A DNA stretch of 64,000 nt from positions 248,001-312,000 of the forward strand of contig NZ_PGGK01000001.1 in the NCBI RefSeq assembly GCF_004745425.1. The letters run 5' to 3'. The stretch comes from Methanolobus halotolerans. GTDB taxonomy: Archaea > Halobacteriota > Methanosarcinia > Methanosarcinales > Methanosarcinaceae. The notes beneath the pieces are model-generated. The model worked only from the letters and a program-made list of their open reading frames with translations. It did not search any database and was not told where the DNA came from. Shown piece after piece: positions 9,029 through 18,494 of this stretch. The position numbers were made by a program, and so were the translations under genes. The first letter of the stretch is position 1. Each line of letters opens with the position of its first letter.

Positions 9029-9658
9029 ATGAGTGATAAAAAATACTTCCTGAAAGGTGAGATCGGGCGCCAGCTGATACATATACTTACAGGTTTTATC
9101 TTTCTTTTTATCATTTTCTTATCGGGTAGTTATGCAGCCCTGGTGTTCACAATTCTGCTTGTTGCAGTTATCTTCACATCATTTTTGTTTCAGGAGTTTC
9201 CCGTTCCTAAAAAAGCACCGGATATTTTCCGCAGGCTTGGAAGGCCCTTTAAACAAACAGTAAAACTTCAGGGAACCATATTACTGATTTTTGGGGTGCT
9301 TACTATTTTACTTCTTTTCCCCAGGGATATTGTCTATGCTTCGGTAGCTATAGTTACCTTTGGAGATTCGATCGCAACCATTGTAGGTGTATCAATAGGT
9401 AAACATAACCTTCCATATTCCGAGAACAAGACCCTGGAAGGGACACTTAGCGGAATCGCTTTCGCCTTAGGGGCAGCCCTGCTGTTCGTGACACCGTTGC
9501 AGGCATTTCTGGGGTCAGTAGGCGGCATGCTTGTTGAGAGCACTATTGATTTGCATACCGTTAGAAAAGCAAGCCTGAAAGCTTTATCTGAATTTTTCCT
9601 GAATGATAATTTCCTGATCCCTGTCTTTTCATCCCTTTTGATGTTTGCAGTCAGATAA
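9029..9658 (+). CDS. Polyprenol/dolichol kinase-family membrane protein
   Basis: A membrane protein of 209 aa with about six helices, of the CTP-dependent polyprenol/diacylglycerol kinase family (CTP:phosphatidate transferase superfamily). Diagnostic parts are GRQLIHILTGF at the N-terminus, VTFGDSIATIVG in the middle and NKTLEGTLSG. In archaea such kinases probably phosphorylate dolichol or geranylgeraniol for lipid or glycan-carrier recycling. The exact substrate is not shown by the sequence. Confidence 0.85.
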   Translation: MSDKKYFLKGEIGRQLIHILTGFIFLFIIFLSGSYAALVFTILLVAVIFTSFLFQEFPVPKKAPDIFRRLGRPFKQTVKLQGTILLIFGVLTILLLFPRDIVYASVAIVTFGDSIATIVGVSIGKHNLPYSENKTLEGTLSGIAFALGAALLFVTPLQAFLGSVGGMLVESTIDLHTVRKASLKALSEFFLNDNFLIPVFSSLLMFAVR

Positions 9659-9760
9659 TAAGTGAGATATGTCCCGGTATCTGGAGTATTTCCCTGTTTT
9701 TCAATCTTGTCATACGCTCATATGCAGGTCCCTCACTTTAATCTGGTTAAAGAAAAATAC

Positions 9761-10252
9761 TTAAATGTTCTTGCTGGCACATAATGCTTCGATCGCGCGG
9801 TCCATACTGCTGTCTTCTTCGGCAACAGCCCCAAAGTCCCCGCGCAGGGCCTTAAGAGCATATTTCTCGACATCTATCTCCTTGCGGGTGCGTACGCCGA
9901 ATCTTCTGAACAGCGATACTGGGGGGCACCATCCCTGTACAGCATGCTGGAACAAAAAGGCCGTAACGACCCCTGACAGAAGGAACCATTTCCGGTTGAT
10001 CGTAAATCCAAAGGCTACTCCTGTAAATGCGAGCACGCTGGCATTGGTCTCTAACATACGATCGATATCCCATTCCTTATCCAGTTCATCGATCCTCTCG
10101 CCAATTTCGAAGTCTGACTTCCCTGCGTAAGAGAACAGGCTCTGCCGGATATCCCGGTTGATTTTCTCGTTTATTTCACGAGGTGTGTTAGCACGTACCC
10201 TGTCTCCTTTTACAAGTTCTTCATGGTAGCCTGTATCTCCCAATTCTTCCAT
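9761..10252 (-). CDS. DUF2892-like membrane protein
   Basis: A 163-aa protein with a hydrophilic N-terminal half, a short hydrophobic hairpin around residues 70-105, and the phrase HAVQGWCPPVSLFRRFG followed by RTRKEID. This is typical of YgaP-like/DUF2892 membrane proteins. Function is unknown. The start ATG at 10252 follows GGGGAGA. It is convergent with the kinase gene. Confidence 0.7.
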   Translation of the reverse strand: MEELGDTGYHEELVKGDRVRANTPREINEKINRDIRQSLFSYAGKSDFEIGERIDELDKEWDIDRMLETNASVLAFTGVAFGFTINRKWFLLSGVVTAFLFQHAVQGWCPPVSLFRRFGVRTRKEIDVEKYALKALRGDFGAVAEEDSSMDRAIEALCASKNI

Positions 10253-10403
10253 ATATGTCTCCCCAATCCAATTATAATCCCAATTAACCCTGTAACAGAT
10301 TATGAGTGATAAATAGTGTGTTCACAATCATATAAATGTACTACTGCCCCGGCGGAAGAAGCCATGAAAATCTGCTAAATATGCTTAGACTGCGGGATCC
10401 GTC

Positions 10404-11699
10404 CTAGATCATCGTTGAACTTATGTAGTAGTTCCATACCGCAAGGGAAGCGATGCCTGATAGTGTGATTAGTACAAAATAGAATGCCACCTTGCGGAAA
10501 AGCCGGTTTGCGCCAGTGATCTTCATATACACGGGTTTGGAAAGTGTACTGATAATGCCTGCAACAACAGCAGTCTGGGCGGCCGTGTGGTAAGAAACTT
10601 TGCCTTCGATTGCAAGGGAAGCCATGGATGCCGTTACAGCTGAACTGCTGGCAATACCTCCGAGAGCGGTCGCATATGTACCAAGAGGTCCGCCGATGGA
10701 GTAGGTAATATTTGCGATTACCAGTATGATTGTGAACAGTATGCCGAACTTCAAAGCAGGAACAATGGCAAACGGAGACTTCAGGGAAATAGTCTCCTGT
10801 ACAGGAGGCACGTTCTTTGCTTTACGTACCATCAGGTACGTCACCAGGGACATTATAATAAAAGGAGGTATCATCAAAAATGTTACCCTCCCTGATGTGT
10901 CGATAAGAAAAGCAATGATCAGGTCCCTTATTATCATAGATACAACAGTTAATAGCGAACCGACGTAAACATGTTCGATAAGTGATGGTTTCGTCCTGGA
11001 TATATTTGACAGGGAAACGATCGCAGCCACACTGCTGGCGAGTCCTCCAAGAAAACCGGAATAAGCGATTCCTCCTTTTACACCTGTTTTTCTCAGGAGT
11101 ACGTAACTGATGAAACTGACAGCAGATACGAGTACCACAATCAATATCACCGATTTCAGGCTAACCACATCATAGACCGGTTCATCAGGTACAATGGGAT
11201 AGAGTATGAATGCAATAACTATGAACTGCAGAGCATCGATTATCTCCCTCTCTGAAAGACTCTCAGCCAGTGAATGGAGAGGCTTTTTCTCTATCAGCAG
11301 AAATGTAATGATCACTGCCAGGATTATCGCAATCTGGAAGAATCCCTTTGCTACCAGTATCCCCAGAAGGTAGGTTGAAAAAAGAGCTACTGCGGTGGTA
11401 AGACCTGATCTGCCCCTTACGACATTTGCCTCATATACAATAATAACACAGTTGATCCCTACGAACACAGCAGTGATGAAGAGTATCGCATATCCCACAT
11501 AGTCGGCCAGGAAGGAGGAAAGGGTTCCAAGAATGCAGGTAATGGTGAATGTCCGGACCCCGGCAGAGATCTTCTTGTCCTGTCTCCAGCTTTCCCGCTC
11601 CAGGCCTATCAGGACTCCTATCAGGAGTGAAAGGCCTATTTTCGTTAAGATGTCTAACAGGAAAGGATCCAGACCAGGTGTTATTTCTGCAGGTATCAT
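10404..11699 (-). CDS. MgtC/SapB-family membrane protein with DUF4010
   Basis: A 431-aa multi-pass protein. The N-terminal 130 residues are an MgtC-type domain (GLSLLIGVLIGLERE, SAGVRTF, VRGRSGLTTA). The remainder, about eight helices with GGLASSVAA and GGIASSSAVTAS repeats, is the DUF4010 transporter-like domain. The combination is widespread, and a role in magnesium or other ion homeostasis is suspected but unproven. Confidence 0.87.
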   Translation of the reverse strand: MIPAEITPGLDPFLLDILTKIGLSLLIGVLIGLERESWRQDKKISAGVRTFTITCILGTLSSFLADYVGYAILFITAVFVGINCVIIVYEANVVRGRSGLTTAVALFSTYLLGILVAKGFFQIAIILAVIITFLLIEKKPLHSLAESLSEREIIDALQFIVIAFILYPIVPDEPVYDVVSLKSVILIVVLVSAVSFISYVLLRKTGVKGGIAYSGFLGGLASSVAAIVSLSNISRTKPSLIEHVYVGSLLTVVSMIIRDLIIAFLIDTSGRVTFLMIPPFIIMSLVTYLMVRKAKNVPPVQETISLKSPFAIVPALKFGILFTIILVIANITYSIGGPLGTYATALGGIASSSAVTASMASLAIEGKVSYHTAAQTAVVAGIISTLSKPVYMKITGANRLFRKVAFYFVLITLSGIASLAVWNYYISSTMI

Positions 11700-11836
11700 A
11701 TGTTCCGATCAAATGGGGATTATCCGACTTAGGCATGGATAGTTTAATTTTCGTTTAAGAACAGATAAACATTATCCAGAACATAGAGGAACGGTTATAT
11801 ACTCTTGTTTATGAAACTTATCGGGGAATTTCGTTC

Positions 11837-14080
11837 ATGTCTGTAGGTAATGATGATCCTCCGGAAGGAGAAAACCTGCAAAACAAGGTTGAAGAGCATA
11901 AAGGCATTGTACCTGGAAAAAAACTTTTCGGAACATTCGGAGGTGTGTTCGTCCCGACACTCCTGACGATTCTTGGTGTGATCATGTATCTGAGGGAAGG
12001 GTGGGTTGTCGGTAATGCAGGTCTTCTCGGAGCATGGCTTATTATACTTATCTCCTTTAGCATTACTCTTGCCACGGGTCTTTCTCTATCGTCTATTACG
12101 ACCAATATCAGAATAGGTGCGGGAGGTGCCTTTTCTGTAATATCCCAGTCCCTTGGCCTTGAAGTCGGTGGCAGTATCGGAATTCCTCTTTATCTTTCCC
12201 AGACCCTCGCAGTGGCAATGTACATATTCGGTTTCCGTGCTGGCTGGCTCTGGATATTTCCGGACCATCCGGCTATAGTCGTAGACCTTTTGGCTTTTAC
12301 TATACTGTTTGTTGTTGCCTACATCAGCGCATCCATGGCATTCAGGATACAGTACGTGATTCTGGCGATCATTATTTCTTCCTTCATATCTATCATCTGG
12401 GCTGCATACTCGGGTTCTATGCAGGAGCCTATTACGTGGTGGGGCTCTTTTGCAGGTTCTCCGGAGAATGAGTTTTCAGGAATTGGTTTCTGGGGTGTGT
12501 TTGCTGTATTCTTCCCGGCAGCCACAGGTATAATGGCTGGTGCAAACATGTCCGGGGAGCTGAAAAACCCCCGGCGTAGCATCCCGGTTGGTACGCTTTC
12601 AGCCATTGTCCTAAGTCTTGTCATCTATATGTTGCTGGCTTTCTGGCTTGCAAGTTCCGCAAGCAATGAAGAGCTGGTGAGCAATTATACGGTAATTGCA
12701 GAAAAGGCTGCATGGGGTCAGCTTATTGTTGCAGGTCTGCTGGGCGCCACATTCTCATCGGCCCTTTCGTCCATAGTGGGTGCGCCACGTATCCTGCAGG
12801 CTCTTGGTGATCATAAGATACTTCCCGCAAGTGACTGGCTGGCACAGAGATCAAGCTCAGGAGAGCCCCGCAATGCAATGATAATGACCGGTATCATAGT
12901 CTTCCTGGCACTGTTGCTGCGTAACCTGAACGCAATTGCTCCGTTTATTGCTATGTTCTTTCTGCTGACCTATGCAATGATCAATATGGTCGTGCTGATA
13001 GAACAGAATCTCCAGCTGGTTAGCTTCAGGCCTCTTTTCAGGATACCCAAGGCCGTTTCTTTTATAGGGGCCTTTGGGAGTTTTTTTGTAATGTTCATAA
13101 TCAATCCCATATTCAGCCTGCTGGCGGTTGTGGTTGTGGTGCTGATACATGCCTATCTCCTGAAAAAACATCTGAAGGCACCTTTCGGGGATGTACGAAG
13201 CGGTCTTTTCGTAGCAATTGCGGAATGGGCTGCAAAACAGAGCAATAAGATCGCTCCTTCGAATGAAAGGACCTGGAAGGCAAATCTGCTGGTACCTGTG
13301 GAGGACCCCAATATACTGGCTGGCGCCTTCCATTTTCTGAAAGATATCACTTATCCCAAGGGTTCTATCAAGATACTCGGCCTGACAGGAAAGGTCGATG
13401 ATAAAAAGCTCACATCCCGTCTGATAGACCTGACCAGCTCATTCAGGAAGAGGGGGGTCTTCTCTTCCTGGACTATCATCGACACCGAGACGTTCGAACA
13501 GAACCTGGTGGCAGGGATGGAAGCACTGGGTGGTTCGTTCTTCAGACCCAGGGTGCTGTTCATTCATATGGACAGTTTTGACGGTCAGGATGATAAGATC
13601 AGGAATGTGGTCAAGAAGGCTTCACAGCATAACATTGGTGTGCTGATACTGGCTGTTCACCGGAATGCTGTTTTTGGGAGAATGAACTCCATTAACCTGT
13701 GGATAGATGATCACAGTCCTGACTGGGACATCAGCATGGACCTGGGCAATCAGGACCTGGCCATTCTCATATCCTATAAGCTTAAGAAGAACTGGGAAGC
13801 ATCACTGAGGATGATCACGAATGTACAGGAACAGCACAATGTTTACAAAGCTAAGGAGTATCTGGAGAACCTTGCTGAGATTGCAAGGATCCCGAATGTA
13901 AAGGATAAGGTCCTGCTTGGTGATATAAGGTCCAATATATCCAAAGCTCCGCAGGCTTCTATAAATATTTTCAGTATGGGACCCGACCCTGACTTTGATT
14001 TTATCCGCAGTGCCGTCGAACGGACAGGTTCTTCATGTCTGTTCGCGCTGGATTCAGGGGAAGAAAATGCCCTTGCATGA
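11837..14080 (+). CDS. Cation-chloride-cotransporter-like APC permease
   Basis: A 747-aa transporter with about twelve membrane helices up to residue ~445 and a ~300-aa cytoplasmic C-terminal domain. The start of the membrane part (FGGVFVPTLLTILGVIMYLREGWVVG, residues ~36-61) and GIMAGANMSGELKNP are the signature of the SLC12/Na-K-Cl cotransporter branch of the amino acid-polyamine-cation superfamily. It may move Na+, K+ and Cl- or amino acids; the substrate is not deducible. A TATA box (GTTATATAC, about 11794) predicts a short leader. Confidence 0.88.
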   Translation: MSVGNDDPPEGENLQNKVEEHKGIVPGKKLFGTFGGVFVPTLLTILGVIMYLREGWVVGNAGLLGAWLIILISFSITLATGLSLSSITTNIRIGAGGAFSVISQSLGLEVGGSIGIPLYLSQTLAVAMYIFGFRAGWLWIFPDHPAIVVDLLAFTILFVVAYISASMAFRIQYVILAIIISSFISIIWAAYSGSMQEPITWWGSFAGSPENEFSGIGFWGVFAVFFPAATGIMAGANMSGELKNPRRSIPVGTLSAIVLSLVIYMLLAFWLASSASNEELVSNYTVIAEKAAWGQLIVAGLLGATFSSALSSIVGAPRILQALGDHKILPASDWLAQRSSSGEPRNAMIMTGIIVFLALLLRNLNAIAPFIAMFFLLTYAMINMVVLIEQNLQLVSFRPLFRIPKAVSFIGAFGSFFVMFIINPIFSLLAVVVVVLIHAYLLKKHLKAPFGDVRSGLFVAIAEWAAKQSNKIAPSNERTWKANLLVPVEDPNILAGAFHFLKDITYPKGSIKILGLTGKVDDKKLTSRLIDLTSSFRKRGVFSSWTIIDTETFEQNLVAGMEALGGSFFRPRVLFIHMDSFDGQDDKIRNVVKKASQHNIGVLILAVHRNAVFGRMNSINLWIDDHSPDWDISMDLGNQDLAILISYKLKKNWEASLRMITNVQEQHNVYKAKEYLENLAEIARIPNVKDKVLLGDIRSNISKAPQASINIFSMGPDPDFDFIRSAVERTGSSCLFALDSGEENALA

Positions 14081-14219
14081 TTTTAATGATATCTTCTCCG
14101 GTCAGCTGCATATGCTTTCCGATGTTTGGTCCGGATTCAACAGGTAAAGGCATGTTTAACTAAAATGATAAAGTATAAGAATGATAATGACCAAATTCCT
14201 AAAGGGGAGTGATTTACAA

Positions 14220-14300
14220 ATGTTAGAATGGATCGTTAGAGTCCTGGTAGCTTTGATTGTTCTTCTTATATTATGGCAGATCTTGATGACCCTGCTTTAA
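14220..14300 (+). CDS. 26-residue single-helix membrane peptide
   Basis: A tiny gene coding for 26 aa. ATG at 14220 is preceded at ideal spacing by GGGGAGTGAT (14204-14213), one of the stronger ribosome binding sites in the window. The peptide starts MLEW, has one arginine, and is otherwise a single hydrophobic helix ending MTLL. This is typical of small membrane regulatory peptides. It lies 139 nt after the permease gene, and a 10-bp hairpin follows at 14329-14363. Function is unknown. Confidence 0.55.
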   Translation: MLEWIVRVLVALIVLLILWQILMTLL

Positions 14301-14328
14301 GAGAGATAGCAACCGGCTTAACAAAACT

Positions 14329-14363
14329 TCCGGATGCAGACAGCTGTGGCTCATGCATCCGGA
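14329..14363 (+). terminator. Strong hairpin after the small peptide gene
   Basis: A perfect 10-bp stem TCCGGATGCA/TGCATCCGGA (14329-14338 with 14354-14363) has a 15-nt loop. No T run follows, so it may be a transcript-end stabiliser or processing site rather than an intrinsic terminator. I see nothing else in 14364-14483. Confidence 0.5.
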
Positions 14364-14483
14364 TAAACACATGGGTGTAATGTAAAGAAAGGACTGACTA
14401 ATGAGATCTGTCAAAATAATATTTCGGGCTGATCTTATGCTAATATGACAGTTAGTTCTAATTCATGTTTTTGTCTCTCTATT

Positions 14484-16496
14484 CTATCTCTGATGCTTTA
14501 CAACATTACTCTGATACAGTATCTCCTCTGCCTGGATACGGCTTATCTCTGCAACACTCCATGCCTGGGAAATGCATCCGCCCGGTATGTGGGGAGCATC
14601 CCCGTCAAATATCTCTGAAATAGTGCCAATACCTGCCTCATCAAGGTGTTTTCTGAGGCTTTCAAGGAGCAGTTCCATCTCTGTTTTGCTATCCTCTGAG
14701 TATTCTTTAATTTTCCTGTATGCCGTTATGTACGGTCCGAGCAACCATGCCCAAACTGTACCGTTATGATATGCGCGGTCTCTGTTCAGGGTATCTCCTT
14801 GATAGTTCCCTATATATTTTGCATCAGACGGGGAAAGGGTCCTGAGGCCATAAGGTGTCAGCAGTTCCCTTGTGACAACATCAACGATGCTCTTCTCCAT
14901 TCTTCGGGGCAGCATGGTAAACGGGAGTGACACGGCAAGGATCTGGTTCGACCTTACAGAAGCATCCTTTTCATCAGACCCGTTATCCGGTCCCGGGATG
15001 GTATCATAGAGACATTCCTTTTCCCTGTTCCAGAATTTTTTCTCGAAACTACTTCTGGCTCTTTCGGCGGTCTTGGTAAATGCAACTGTGTCTTTCCCGA
15101 GGCGTTCTCCCATGTACTCTGCATATCTCAGGGCATTGTACCAGAGGGCATTTATCTCACAGGCTTTTCCTTTTCTGGGTGTTATCTCCAGGTCACCAAC
15201 CTTCGCATCCATCCAGGTAAGCTGTCCCCCATGGGATATCAGGCAGTCCTCATCCATTATAATATCAAATTCCGTGCCTTCGCGGTAACGGGCCAGTATA
15301 GCTTCGACCGTGTTCCACATGGTATTGATAAATTCAGTGTCATCTGTGTAGTCGAAGTATCTTCCCAGAGCATGAATGAACCAGAGGGATGCATCCACTG
15401 TGTTATAAAGCGGCGATGCATTCGGGTTATCGGGAAACACGTTGGGTATAAGGCCTTCCCGACAGTTGTCTGCAAAGGTCGAGAGTATATCCCTGGCAAC
15501 ATCGAACCTGCCTGTTACAAGTGTTAATCCGGGCAGTGATATCATAGAATCCCTTCCCCAGTCCGCAAACCAGTGATAACCGGCTATAACGGTCTTTGAG
15601 CCTGTGGAAGTTCGACTGACTATAAAAGAGTCTCCTGCAGTGACGAGCCTCCCGAAAAAAGCATCATCTTTGTCGCATTGTTCTACAAGCTTTACCCTGC
15701 GCCCGATCTCCCGGTCAAGCGATTCCCGGACATATCCGATATCAAAATGATCTGGCAGATCCGTATCTTCTGTGGATGCAACAATAAAAACAGATGAATT
15801 TCCTTTTCCAATACTGGTTTCGAAATATCCCGAATTGAAATTATCCTCTATGTAAGGATAACCCCTTGAGAGTTCCATATCATATTCAAAATCGTAGTAC
15901 CAGTAAGTCTGTGGTGTGTACCACATATCCGAACTCAGGTATAGTGTACTCTGTCCGTTTTTCAGGACTGTGCTCTTTTCTGCAGCCTGCTGGTCGAAAC
16001 TGATATCATCGGCTCTGGTCAGATGGTGGATATTTCTGTCGTTCACAAGTGGAAATACCCTGAACCTCACTTGAGTATTGAGGGGGTTGTTTATGTTGTA
16101 TATTATCACGGTCGTATTTTTTCCATAGACCATGAACACCTTCTTTTCAATACTGATATCTCTGACATTGTAGTTAAAGGAAGGAACCGGTTCTGTGGTG
16201 AAGTTTTCAAGGTACTGGTAACCATGAGGATGGATATTACCTGGATATTTGTGCACTCCGAGGTAATATGTTTCCTCTCCGATACGGATTTCCTCGTCAA
16301 GTGAGGAGAGCAGCAATCTTCGTTGCACCGGAGGGTTCATGGCTGCTATCATCAATCCATGGTACTTTCTGGTGTTCATTCCCAGGGAAGTGGATGAAGC
16401 GTATCCTCCAAGACCGTTGGTAATTATCCACTCCTTGCTCAGCAACTCTTCCTTTATGCCATATCCGGTCCCGGGCGTATAAGTAGTGTTCTTCAT
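14484..16496 (-). CDS. Amylo-alpha-1,6-glucosidase (glycogen debranching enzyme)
   Basis: A GH133-type archaeal debranching enzyme of 670 aa that hydrolyses alpha-1,6 branch points. The N-terminal domain has ITNGLGGYASSTSLGMNTRKYHG. The catalytic (alpha/alpha)6 domain starts about residue 285 with WFADWGRDSMISLPG, and contains LTWMDAKVGD and, near the end, PGGCISQAWSVAE. It is the last gene of the minus-strand storage-glucan block, 36 nt after the GH15 gene. Confidence 0.95.
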   Translation of the reverse strand: MKNTTYTPGTGYGIKEELLSKEWIITNGLGGYASSTSLGMNTRKYHGLMIAAMNPPVQRRLLLSSLDEEIRIGEETYYLGVHKYPGNIHPHGYQYLENFTTEPVPSFNYNVRDISIEKKVFMVYGKNTTVIIYNINNPLNTQVRFRVFPLVNDRNIHHLTRADDISFDQQAAEKSTVLKNGQSTLYLSSDMWYTPQTYWYYDFEYDMELSRGYPYIEDNFNSGYFETSIGKGNSSVFIVASTEDTDLPDHFDIGYVRESLDREIGRRVKLVEQCDKDDAFFGRLVTAGDSFIVSRTSTGSKTVIAGYHWFADWGRDSMISLPGLTLVTGRFDVARDILSTFADNCREGLIPNVFPDNPNASPLYNTVDASLWFIHALGRYFDYTDDTEFINTMWNTVEAILARYREGTEFDIIMDEDCLISHGGQLTWMDAKVGDLEITPRKGKACEINALWYNALRYAEYMGERLGKDTVAFTKTAERARSSFEKKFWNREKECLYDTIPGPDNGSDEKDASVRSNQILAVSLPFTMLPRRMEKSIVDVVTRELLTPYGLRTLSPSDAKYIGNYQGDTLNRDRAYHNGTVWAWLLGPYITAYRKIKEYSEDSKTEMELLLESLRKHLDEAGIGTISEIFDGDAPHIPGGCISQAWSVAEISRIQAEEILYQSNVVKHQR

Positions 16497-16532
16497 AGTG
16501 ATATCTTACCATATCAAAGCACTGCCAAAAGG

Positions 16533-18494
16533 CTACTTCAGTCCATCAAGCAGAACGATGTTTTCCAGCATCAGGGCACAGCTCCAGCATAAAGGAATGG
16601 CCCATGCCGGCCTGCCAGTGTGCTTGTTCACCTGCTCAGGTAACATTCCGGCACTGGTAGTCCCCCTAAGTGACCATCGGATGTATTCCAGTGCTTCAGT
16701 TGTCATTATTTTCCATTCTTCATTCTTTTCAGTACCATCATTTACGCCCTTGATCGATCCCGCAAGTGAGAGCATCGCCTTTGACAGCCATAGAGTTGTC
16801 ACTACCCAGGGATTACCGTCAATATACGTATCATCCTCATATCGTTTGATACCAAAATGATCATTAACCCGTACCCTGAGCCTGGACTCGATGTTGCCGA
16901 TCATCGAATGGATCATTGCCCGTTCGTTCTCATCATCCGCAGAGAGCATATTGAAGGGTACGAAAGTACCAAGGATACTGGCATCGATGTCTTTATCGAT
17001 TCTGCCATTATGGGCTATTCCCCTTGCAAAGTAACCTTCCTCCGGCAGCCACAACTGTTTAATTGTCTGTTGTTTGATCAGTTCAGCTCTTTCAAGCCAT
17101 CTGCTGGCAAGATCCATTTCGTTATAGTCCTTTGCCATCTGTGCAGCACCTACCAGCCCGCCGTAGATCGCAGCATTGGTATAGGTGAAGATGCCGGAAT
17201 AGGTTTCCCAGAGGCATATGCAGGGTTCATGCATCCCTTCCGGAGTTCTTCTCATCAGGTATTCAGCTGCTGAGAGGACAGTCGCCCAGATCCTGTCAAG
17301 GAACTCTCTTTTGAGTACAGGTTCCAGACTGCTATAATAACTCTCCATTGCAAAGAGCGTGGAGCCGGTCTCATCTATCTGGGTGGAATGACTGAAGTTT
17401 CCCCATGAGGAACCTGCATTGCCATCAAGCCAGTATCGCTGGAACCAGGAACCATCCGGGAGCTGGGTCTTTTTGCACCACCTGAAGAAACGTTCGCAGT
17501 ATTCGGGGTATCCTGCATTTAGAAGCGCGATCACAATCTCTGAGCTGTCCCTGTTCCAGCAATAACCGTATCCGCCGCTTTTTTCAAAATCATGGTCGAA
17601 TTCAGGTGCCGCAACAAAGGAGCCTCTGACCGGGTCATTGAGGATGCTTAGTGTAAGCAATGAACGGTTGAATGCTTCCATCAGTTCCAGCCTGACAGAC
17701 TCAAATCCCGGCAGATCCTTAAGTTCCAGTAGCGTTTTTCTGGAGAGCCACTTAATCCCGCTTTCTTGAGTCTCATTGAGCATGTTTTCCATAGTCTGAT
17801 TGCGTATGTCGCGTATTCTTCCGTAAAGCGATAGTCTTGTGGATGCAGCACTGATGAATATGGTTATCTCGGCTGTAGAACCGGCATCAATGTCCAGTTT
17901 CCATCCGATGGCATTGTTTATGTTGCCTATGTCCTCGCGGTTGTTCTGAAGTTCACCATCTTCCATGTCGTACTTGGCATTGGTCCACCAGATAGTGTCA
18001 AGCGCCTTTCCTATCTGCCATTCTTCGAATACAGGTCGCGAGCTGATCCCGATGTGGTAGTCCTTCCAGTACTGAACGAGCATCCCGGCATCATGATCGC
18101 AGAATGCAGAATTCTTTTTCTGCATCTCGCCAATCTTGAAATTGGAGTAGTAAAAGAACTTCCCGTGAAATCCTCCGTGGGATGTTATACTGTAATTACG
18201 CACCATTATGGGCTGGTCCGTATGGATAAAATCCCTGATATGCATTTTCAGACCGCAGGGATGCACCAGTTCAGTATTCACAATATTGGTGTTCTCGAAG
18301 TATCTCTGACTGACGTGCCATTCGTGATCGTTGGACCAGATGAGCCTGTGCCCGTCATACAAACAGGACTGGGATTCTTCCAGATGCTGGGCGAAGTCCC
18401 TGCCAGGGTAGAAAAAACCGAAGAGCTCTCCTTTTTTACCCATGGTGACCAGTAACTGCCGGTTACCCAGGATAGAATTGGGTTGTCTGATCAA
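16533..18494 (-). CDS. Glucoamylase-like GH15 glycoside hydrolase
   Basis: A 653-aa GH15 enzyme that releases glucose from the non-reducing ends of alpha-glucans, or hydrolyses related short glucans or trehalose. The N-terminal beta domain (IGNRQLL-type start, FGFFYPGRDFAQH) is followed by the (alpha/alpha)6 domain with GYCWNRDSSEIV, DGSWFQRYWLDG and ICLWETYSG. Acidic residues in the last segments fit the catalytic pair. No signal peptide is visible, so it acts in the cytoplasm. It overlaps the preceding gene by 4 nt (ATGA at 18491-18494), which implies translational coupling. Confidence 0.93.
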   Translation of the reverse strand: MIRQPNSILGNRQLLVTMGKKGELFGFFYPGRDFAQHLEESQSCLYDGHRLIWSNDHEWHVSQRYFENTNIVNTELVHPCGLKMHIRDFIHTDQPIMVRNYSITSHGGFHGKFFYYSNFKIGEMQKKNSAFCDHDAGMLVQYWKDYHIGISSRPVFEEWQIGKALDTIWWTNAKYDMEDGELQNNREDIGNINNAIGWKLDIDAGSTAEITIFISAASTRLSLYGRIRDIRNQTMENMLNETQESGIKWLSRKTLLELKDLPGFESVRLELMEAFNRSLLTLSILNDPVRGSFVAAPEFDHDFEKSGGYGYCWNRDSSEIVIALLNAGYPEYCERFFRWCKKTQLPDGSWFQRYWLDGNAGSSWGNFSHSTQIDETGSTLFAMESYYSSLEPVLKREFLDRIWATVLSAAEYLMRRTPEGMHEPCICLWETYSGIFTYTNAAIYGGLVGAAQMAKDYNEMDLASRWLERAELIKQQTIKQLWLPEEGYFARGIAHNGRIDKDIDASILGTFVPFNMLSADDENERAMIHSMIGNIESRLRVRVNDHFGIKRYEDDTYIDGNPWVVTTLWLSKAMLSLAGSIKGVNDGTEKNEEWKIMTTEALEYIRWSLRGTTSAGMLPEQVNKHTGRPAWAIPLCWSCALMLENIVLLDGLK

